A stretch of 19,731 nucleotides of DNA from Thermoplasmata archaeon (lineage in GTDB: Archaea > Thermoplasmatota > Thermoplasmata > Sysuiplasmatales > Sysuiplasmataceae), in NCBI GenBank assembly GCA_021796175.1, contig JAJYOM010000012.1, positions 1 to 19,731 on the forward strand, written 5' to 3'. The notes under the pieces were generated by a model that saw only the letters and a list, made by a program, of their open reading frames with translations, did no database searches and had not been told where the DNA came from. This document shows, in pieces, positions 15,340-19,731 of the stretch (position 1 is its first letter; the number at the start of each line of letters is the position of its first letter). The position numbers and the translations under genes were made by a program.

Positions 15340-15972
15340 TCATATGACTGTGTGAACAACAGCCAGTATGCCGGACAAGACAAACTGGACGGCGAGCGCG
15401 GCCAGAAGAATGCCTTCGATCCTTGAAAAAGCCATTGCTCCCATTCTGCCGAGTTTGTTGAAGAGCGGACCGGCGAATGTGAGCGCGAAGAAGGAAGACA
15501 GAGCGGTCACAACAATCGCAACTATTACGAAGAGCTCATTGACGACACTGTGTGCCTCTCCCGAGAATATTATGACTGTTGTGATCGCACCCGGACCGGC
15601 GAACAGTGGAATGCCAAGAGGAACGATTGCGATTGATTCCTTTTCCATTGCCTCATCAGTGTCCTGGGATGTCGATTTGGATTTTGGAGTTTCGCCGTGA
15701 AGCATTGAAAACGAGGTTGAGAAAAGGAGCAGCCCGCCTGCAATTTCGAATGCGGGAAGGGAGATGCCGTAGATCTTGAATATGACGCTGCCAAGAAGAC
15801 CGAAAAGTATCAGCGCACCGAGTGTCACCCATACAACCTTCAGTATGACCCTTCGCTTGGTAGCCTCGTCATAGCCCACGGTGAGCGAATAGAAGATTGG
15901 AATATTGCCGATCGGGTTCACAACGACGAATACAGATGCGATGGCGGCCGCAAGGAAGTCGAAGTCAACCAT
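15340..15972 (-). CDS. MarC family (UPF0056) integral membrane protein
   Basis: A 210-residue membrane protein with about six hydrophobic segments, the expected MarC length and topology. Two family half-motifs are present: VVNPIGNIPIF (17-27) in the first half and PLGIPLFAGPGAITTVI (118-134) in the second. RIEGILLAALAVQFVLSGI (184-202) is the conserved end. The linker between the halves is hydrophilic (ETPKSKSTSQDTDEAMEKE). Despite its name, the family has no proven role in antibiotic resistance and its substrate is unknown. The gene starts 39 bp after the TrmI stop on the same strand and could be in one transcript with it, or use the AT-rich site at 16003-16020. Confidence 0.92.
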   Translation of the reverse strand: MVDFDFLAAAIASVFVVVNPIGNIPIFYSLTVGYDEATKRRVILKVVWVTLGALILFGLLGSVIFKIYGISLPAFEIAGGLLLFSTSFSMLHGETPKSKSTSQDTDEAMEKESIAIVPLGIPLFAGPGAITTVIIFSGEAHSVVNELFVIVAIVVTALSSFFALTFAGPLFNKLGRMGAMAFSRIEGILLAALAVQFVLSGILAVVHTVI

Positions 15973-16002
15973 GAGGTATCAGCTTTTCTCTGCCGCTTGA
16001 AC

Positions 16003-16020
16003 ACTTAATACCTATTTATT
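16003..16020 (-). promoter_or_regulatory. Possible TATA region of the MarC-family gene
   Basis: On the minus strand two AT-rich blocks, AATAAATAG and TATTAAGT, lie 30-48 bp upstream of the MarC-family ATG and overlap the TrmI stop. Either could act as a TATA box. No ribosome-binding site is seen before the ATG, which makes an independent near-leaderless transcript plausible. Confidence 0.3.
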
Positions 16021-16767
16021 GCCACCCAATCTTCTGAATAGTGAAATATATCCCGTATGACCGGGCCCCTCAAAACTGTGTCTGGTCGCACCAGGCGAAA
16101 CAACTATTCTGCGAAGCATGACCTCGAAGCTCGTTTCGAACATGAAAGGTAGTTTCAATGCCTCAGTCACTGTCTGCTCTGTCTGGTTTACGGTCGGGGA
16201 ATATGAGGCAAGCATTCCACCTGGTCTCAATGCATCCCAGCAGGTTCTGAGTGCATTCCAGGGATCGGGTATGTCCATGCACGCAGCATCGGCAAACGAG
16301 CTGCCGACAAAGCGCCTTCCATCCCCGAGAACCGGGTACCATGAATTTTCCAGGCCAAACCGTTCGATATTGGACCTGGCGACGCTCAGGTGCTCCAACC
16401 TGTTGTCATATGTGATTATCCTCCCCTGAGCACCCACCCTGTGTAGAAGCAGGAGCGAAAGAGAACCTGAGCCGGCACCTATTTCCAGCACGGTGGAGCC
16501 ACATCTTACATCGAGGAAGTGTGCTATGAGAGAAGCATCCTTTTCAAGTATCACCTGCGGTCCCCTTTCCAGATAGGACATCATATCACTAAGTGTTGGC
16601 CTGAGCAGAATGAAGTTCCTGCCGGCAACTGTCACCCTTTCACCTTCAGTGTACGATGCAAGCCTGCCGGAATCAACAACCCCGAGCCCCTCAATCCTCA
16701 CAGTTCCGCCGCTCTCGGGGATGAAGTACCTTCTCTCATTCTCGCCAATAAGCATCAGGCAACCCAT
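16012..16767 (-). CDS. trmI: tRNA (adenine-N1)-methyltransferase TrmI (m1A57/m1A58)
   Basis: A 251-residue class I methyltransferase that uses S-adenosylmethionine to make N1-methyladenosine in the T-loop of tRNA; archaeal homologs act at positions 57 and 58. An N-terminal small beta domain (1-65) precedes the Rossmann core. RGPQVILEKDASLI (68-81) is the TrmI linker, VLEIGAGSGSLS (93-104) the SAM-binding motif I, and DIPDPW (165-170) the catalytic motif IV. YSPTVNQTEQTV and GPGHTGYISLFRR near the end are also typical. A second in-frame ATG four codons in (MLIGENERRYF) is an equally possible start. It is divergent from the P-loop kinase-like gene. Confidence 0.94.
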   Translation of the reverse strand: MGCLMLIGENERRYFIPESGGTVRIEGLGVVDSGRLASYTEGERVTVAGRNFILLRPTLSDMMSYLERGPQVILEKDASLIAHFLDVRCGSTVLEIGAGSGSLSLLLLHRVGAQGRIITYDNRLEHLSVARSNIERFGLENSWYPVLGDGRRFVGSSFADAACMDIPDPWNALRTCWDALRPGGMLASYSPTVNQTEQTVTEALKLPFMFETSFEVMLRRIVVSPGATRHSFEGPGHTGYISLFRRLGGNK

Positions 16768-16790
16768 TCTCAGACCGTGGGAAGCAGTGA

Positions 16791-16807
16791 TGTATACATC
16801 TTTAAGC
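16791..16807 (-). promoter_or_regulatory. TATA region of trmI with an 8-bp palindrome
   Basis: Two overlapping candidates lie 24-40 bp upstream of the trmI ATG: GCTTAAAGA (16799-16807, minus strand) and the perfect palindrome TGTATACA (16791-16798). The first would give a leader of about 10 nt, the second a leaderless message. The sequence does not decide between them. Confidence 0.4.
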
Positions 16808-16903
16808 TTGCTTCACAGGCAGTGATTCTCCGGTCGGTTCACAGGCTCATGTAGCCTGGACACAGCAGGGAATAGACCGAAAGTGGCTGGGAGATTGCAC
16901 ATC

Positions 16904-16911
16904 TTTTTTAA
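16904..16911 (+). promoter_or_regulatory. TATA-like element of the P-loop kinase-like gene
   Basis: TTTTTTAA lies 33-40 bp upstream of the ATG at 16944, giving predicted initiation near 16934. No ribosome-binding site precedes the ATG, in line with a short leader. Confidence 0.45.
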
Positions 16912-16943
16912 CCACCAAACATTACCAGAGATGTGAGTCTTTT

Positions 16944-18134
16944 ATGACTGTGCTAAATAATTACATAACAAGGGAGACTTCCCGGGCGAAGTCCAGGAAG
17001 GATGCCACAAGGGAGGAAATGAATGCTGAGCTTGGTCACGCCCTGAAGTACCTGAGTTATGACAGGAAACTGGTGTGGGATGCAAACATAAACGGTATAA
17101 CTGTGCGCTTCACGGGCAACAGCCAGCATCAGTACGATTTCTGGATGGAAAACTGGTGGCCGGCGCCAAATAATTCATCCTCGCTTCCACATGCATTCGT
17201 CTATTCGGTTGTGGGGGTGCCGGACACTGAGGCTCATGCACTGTACTGTCCAGAACTGAATACAGCTCTCTTTGTGAACACCGAGTACTACGGACAGGCA
17301 AAGAGCTGGGCACTTGGCATGGCAGCCGCAATACTGGAGAAACACTACAATACGCACTCGATACATGGTGCCTGCGCTGAACTCAATGGAAAGGGGGTTG
17401 TCGTTGTTGCACCGACCGGAACCGGGAAGACGACCCAGGTGAACCAGTTGTTCCAGGAGCAGAACGGGAAGGTCATTGGCGATGACTGGGTGTATATCCA
17501 GCACCCTCCCGCCCTGAAGAGTGGAAGTGGCCAGAGGTTCTTTGTCAGGCAGCCGGAAAGGAGGCTTTACGTCAGGTCGGAGAATGAGGAGAATGAACCG
17601 TGGCTCAGACCGATACTGGACGCCTGCAAGTGTGAGAATGTCGTCATGAGAAAGCAGGACTGCCAGAACAGCATATGCTGGGAGAAGTGCGAAAAGGGAG
17701 AAAGGAAGTGTGTCTTTGACGAGGGAAGAAACTGGTGTTTCTATGCATTCGGCAATTCAAGGGCACTGCTGCCCAGAGAATGGATGAAGGGTGAAGGCAA
17801 GGTTGCCGACTTCGCTGAGCTTAACCTGCTCGTGCTGCTGAGGAGGGATAACACATCGCCGGCGCAGGTCGAACTTGATCCTGACCAGGCAATAGAAGTT
17901 CTGAAGGAGGGCACATACATGATAAGGCCCGGCTCAGGGCCAAAAGAAAAGTGGGGAACGATGGCAAAAGAGCCGTGGTACAACCCCTATCTCCTTGTAA
18001 GGGACGACCGTAAGCAGGAGGAGTTTTTCAGGAGAGAAGTGGAGTCATCGAGATGCATCCTCCTGAATACAGGTGTCGAAGGCATTACGCAGACACATGA
18101 CAGAATTGTCAGGGAGCTCAAGAAATCAGAATGA
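16944..18134 (+). CDS. PEP carboxykinase/HPr kinase-like P-loop protein with a cysteine cluster
   Basis: A 396-residue soluble protein of unknown substrate. The core reads as the PEPCK/HprK-type P-loop fold: HGACAELNGKGVVVVAPTGTGKTT (His141, Walker A 156-164) with VIGDDWVYI about 15 residues later (Asp180/Asp181). The order His, P-loop, Asp-Asp, and the P-loop's position after an N-terminal domain of about 135 residues, resemble HPr kinase. The TGTGKTT loop and the C-terminal LLNTGVEGITQTHDRI (373-388) resemble NTGW...R of ATP-dependent PEP carboxykinase. Between them lie seven cysteines in 38 residues (228, 230, 240, 245, 249, 256, 265), a likely metal-binding insert I do not know from either family. 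True PEPCK is far longer (about 530 residues), so carboxykinase activity is doubtful. Small-molecule or protein phosphorylation is the inference. It overlaps a zinc-ribbon gene by 9 bp, tail to tail. Confidence 0.85.
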   Translation: MTVLNNYITRETSRAKSRKDATREEMNAELGHALKYLSYDRKLVWDANINGITVRFTGNSQHQYDFWMENWWPAPNNSSSLPHAFVYSVVGVPDTEAHALYCPELNTALFVNTEYYGQAKSWALGMAAAILEKHYNTHSIHGACAELNGKGVVVVAPTGTGKTTQVNQLFQEQNGKVIGDDWVYIQHPPALKSGSGQRFFVRQPERRLYVRSENEENEPWLRPILDACKCENVVMRKQDCQNSICWEKCEKGERKCVFDEGRNWCFYAFGNSRALLPREWMKGEGKVADFAELNLLVLLRRDNTSPAQVELDPDQAIEVLKEGTYMIRPGSGPKEKWGTMAKEPWYNPYLLVRDDRKQEEFFRREVESSRCILLNTGVEGITQTHDRIVRELKKSE

Positions 18135-18569
18135 GCTGCCTGCGACAGCCGGCTTGATCAGCTGTCCGCATCTCAGACACTTGACGTCGTAGTATGAAAC
18201 AGCGGTTCCGCATTTGGGGCAGTGAGGCAATCCCTGTGACAGTCTGGCAGATTCGAATTCATGCCCGGCAGGTATGCTTTTGGCCGCCCCGCCTGATGAA
18301 ACCACCGGTGCGGCATTGTGATGCTTTGGTGCCGCTGCCTCCTCAACCTGCCTTGACTCATAACCGGGAAGCTGCCCCGCAGGTTTCTTCATTCCAGCTA
18401 CCCTGGAGCGCAGCATATAAATACCAAATCCGACAGGACCGAGGATCAGCGAAACAGCAGCCCACCCTCTTGAAAAGGCGAGCATCCACGCATCATTATA
18501 TGTCCAGACTGAAAGGCCCACTGACACAACAGACCACGCTGCAATGGCAATTTCTACAGCTAACTGCAT
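18126..18569 (-). CDS. Membrane-anchored zinc-ribbon protein, function unknown
   Basis: A 147-residue protein with two predicted membrane helices (about 4-22 and 36-53), a flexible linker rich in Ala, Gly and Ser (about 60-112), and a C-terminal zinc ribbon CPKCG...CLRCG (Cys117, 120, 131, 134). The ribbon probably faces the cytosol, because the second helix is followed by basic residues (RSRVAGMKK). I do not recognise a named family; such small double-pass zinc-ribbon proteins are frequent in archaea and uncharacterised. The frame is open from a GTG at 18587, but the TATA-like element at 18601-18610 would be too close to it, so the ATG at 18569 is preferred. Its last 9 bp overlap the end of the P-loop kinase-like gene. 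Confidence 0.75.
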   Translation of the reverse strand: MQLAVEIAIAAWSVVSVGLSVWTYNDAWMLAFSRGWAAVSLILGPVGFGIYMLRSRVAGMKKPAGQLPGYESRQVEEAAAPKHHNAAPVVSSGGAAKSIPAGHEFESARLSQGLPHCPKCGTAVSYYDVKCLRCGQLIKPAVAGSSF

Positions 18570-18600
18570 CCCAAACCCTGTTCTCACGCATGTTTTTCTG

Positions 18601-18610
18601 CTTATTTAAC
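18601..18610 (-). promoter_or_regulatory. TATA box of the zinc-ribbon protein gene
   Basis: On the minus strand this reads GTTAAATAAG, close to the TTAAATAC element of uS15 and purS. Centred about 36 bp upstream of the ATG at 18569, it gives a leader of about 10 nt and decides against the GTG at 18587 as the start. Confidence 0.5.
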
Positions 18611-18623
18611 TGTATCTGAACAG

Positions 18624-18681
18624 CTGACGACTGTCAGACTTTATATTCAATATGCAATTAAAAACCTGACAGATATTCTGT
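18624..18681. repeat. Two short inverted repeats in the divergent intergenic region
   Basis: CTGAC-GACT-GTCAG (18624-18637) and ACAGA-TAT-TCTGT (18669-18681) are exact inverted repeats with 5-bp arms. They sit on either side of the AT-rich stretch that probably holds the promoter of the rightmost gene. The 175-197 bp between the two divergent starts contains no other recognisable gene. They are operator candidates only; repeats this short can arise by chance. Confidence 0.3.
18640..18647 (+). promoter_or_regulatory. Possible TATA box of the cyclic-diphosphoglycerate synthetase-like gene
   Basis: TTTATATT lies about 120 bp upstream of the ATG at 18767 and would leave a leader of about 95 nt. 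A second AT-rich site (CAATTAAAAA at 18655-18664) is an alternative. A long leader would agree with the clear ribosome-binding site before this gene, unlike most others here. Confidence 0.3.
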
Positions 18682-18766
18682 GCCACGTGGGACTTTAGCA
18701 ACCTTGAGCGGATTATTGCAGAACAGTTTTAGCCTTCATGCCTGATCATTTCACCAAGGTGGCTGA

Positions 18767-19731
18767 ATGCGCAGAAAGGTGGTGATTATGGGGGCCGCGG
18801 GAAGAGATTTTCATGACTTCAACACATACTACAGGGACAACGATGATTTCGAGGTTGTTGCTTTCACTGCCACGCAGATTCCCAACATAGAGAACAGGAT
18901 TTACCCGCCGCATCTGGCCGGGAAGCTCTATCCAGAGGGCATACCCATCTTCCCGGAAGAGAAATTGCCCGACTTAATCAGAGACAGGAATGTCGATGAG
19001 GTCGTATTTGCCTACAGCGACATATCTCATGTTGATGTGATGCACAAGGCATCCATTGCACTTTCTTGTGAAGCAGATTTCACACTGCTGGGAAACAGGC
19101 AGATAAGGCTCAAGTCCTCAAAGCCGCTGATTTCCATTCTGGCAGTCAGGACCGGGTCCGGGAAGAGCCAGACAACAAGAAGGGTTGCCGCGATACTGAA
19201 GGACATGGGCAAGAAGGTCGCTGTAATAAGGCACCCGATGCCTTATGGCGATCTGCAGTCCCAGGAGGTCGAAAGATTCTCAACATACAGCGATCTGGAC
19301 AGATACCACACGACGATTGAGGAGAGAGAGGAGTATGAGCCGCACCTGGACAACGGCACAATTGTCTTCGCTGGTGTGGACTATGAGAAGATACTCCGCG
19401 AAGCAGAAAAGGAGGCGGATGTAATATTGTGGGACGGTGGAAACAACGATTTCTCCTTCTACCACTCGGACCTGCAGATCGTTGTTGCAGACCCTTTCAG
19501 GGCCGGCAACGAGCTCCTCTACCACCCCGGCGAGGCGAATTTCCGAAGCGCTGATGTTATCATAATAAACAAGGTTGATACGGCAGACAAATCAGGCATT
19601 GAGAAGATCAGGCAGAACATTGAAAGTGTCCACAGCAGGGCCACTGTGATTGAATGTGCCTCCCCCATAACATTTGAAGGAGACGGAAATCTGAATGGAA
19701 AGCGAGTGATTGCAGTGGATGACGGACCGAC
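18767..19731 (+). CDS. cpgS: Cyclic 2,3-diphosphoglycerate synthetase-family protein (N-terminal 321 residues)
   Basis: The gene runs off the right edge; family members are roughly 450 residues, so about two thirds is present. The start MRRKVVIMGAAGRDFHDFN is typical, and AGGTGG at 18757-18762 is a good ribbon-site match 4 bp before the ATG. An NAD-binding-like N-terminal part (1-115) is followed by a P-loop, AVRTGSGKSQTTRR (126-139). Later marks are LWDGGNNDFSFY (221-232), DPFRAGNELLYHPGE (242-256) and NKVDTA (268-273), all characteristic of the family. The founding member, from a methanogen, cyclises 2,3-bisphosphoglycerate with ATP to make a thermoprotectant. Many relatives occur in organisms not known to make that compound and are labelled GTPases, so the activity here is uncertain. 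Confidence 0.88.
   Translation, partial: MRRKVVIMGAAGRDFHDFNTYYRDNDDFEVVAFTATQIPNIENRIYPPHLAGKLYPEGIPIFPEEKLPDLIRDRNVDEVVFAYSDISHVDVMHKASIALSCEADFTLLGNRQIRLKSSKPLISILAVRTGSGKSQTTRRVAAILKDMGKKVAVIRHPMPYGDLQSQEVERFSTYSDLDRYHTTIEEREEYEPHLDNGTIVFAGVDYEKILREAEKEADVILWDGGNNDFSFYHSDLQIVVADPFRAGNELLYHPGEANFRSADVIIINKVDTADKSGIEKIRQNIESVHSRATVIECASPITFEGDGNLNGKRVIAVDDGP

Noticed and set aside
16944..18134. A genuine PEP carboxykinase
   Set aside because: At 396 residues it is too short, and the substrate-binding N-terminal part of PEPCK is not recognisable; only the P-loop core and C-terminal NTG element match.
1..19731. CRISPR arrays, insertion sequences, tRNA or rRNA genes
   Set aside because: No regularly spaced direct repeats, transposase motifs, or tRNA-like T-loop/acceptor patterns were seen in the intergenic stretches on either strand.

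Overview
The window looks like a chromosomal segment of an archaeon, most likely of the Thermoplasmatota (Thermoplasmata-like). The archaeal markers are eS6, aIF2-gamma, an archaeal-type uS15, a CTP-dependent riboflavin kinase, a single-chain ADP-forming acyl-CoA synthetase, the purS/purL/purQ form of FGAM synthase and TrmI, together with TATA boxes placed 25-40 bp upstream of starts and few strong ribosome-binding sites. GC content looks close to 50%, and AGG/AGA and ATA codons are common. The exact lineage cannot be fixed without a tree. I see no mobile element, CRISPR array, tRNA, rRNA, frameshift or obvious horizontally acquired block. Genes are tightly packed and no gene-free gap exceeds about 200 bp.

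Left part (1-7550): the first 146 bases hold the 5' end of a DHH-family phosphoesterase (RecJ-like), read leftwards and downstream of ribosomal protein uS15. An M1 aminopeptidase with a C-terminal HEAT-repeat region follows on the + strand. It meets a 700-residue ADP-forming acyl-CoA synthetase tail to tail, with a 7-bp overlap. Head to head with the synthetase is a small stand-alone CoA-binding protein resembling the synthetase's own N-terminal domain. An NCS1-family nucleobase/cytosine-type permease comes next.

Centre (7551-13889): eS6, aIF2-gamma, a PIN-domain nuclease and a riboflavin kinase fused to a winged-helix DNA-binding domain run along the + strand as a compact translation/ribosome block. 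The riboflavin kinase abuts, stop to stop, a minus-strand purS-purL-purQ operon for the FGAM synthase step of purine synthesis, whose start and stop codons overlap.

Right part (13982-19731): an MFS transporter, a MarC-family membrane protein and the tRNA m1A methyltransferase TrmI lie on the minus strand. Divergent from TrmI is a 396-residue P-loop protein with features of both PEP carboxykinase and HPr kinase plus a cluster of seven cysteines; this is the most unusual gene here. It overlaps tail to tail with a small membrane-anchored zinc-ribbon protein. The window ends inside a gene of the cyclic 2,3-diphosphoglycerate synthetase family.

A pattern worth noting is that all three convergent gene pairs have zero or negative spacing (-7, 0 and -9 bp), so any termination signals must lie inside the opposite coding sequence. 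All calls rest on reading motifs by eye; no database search was run.
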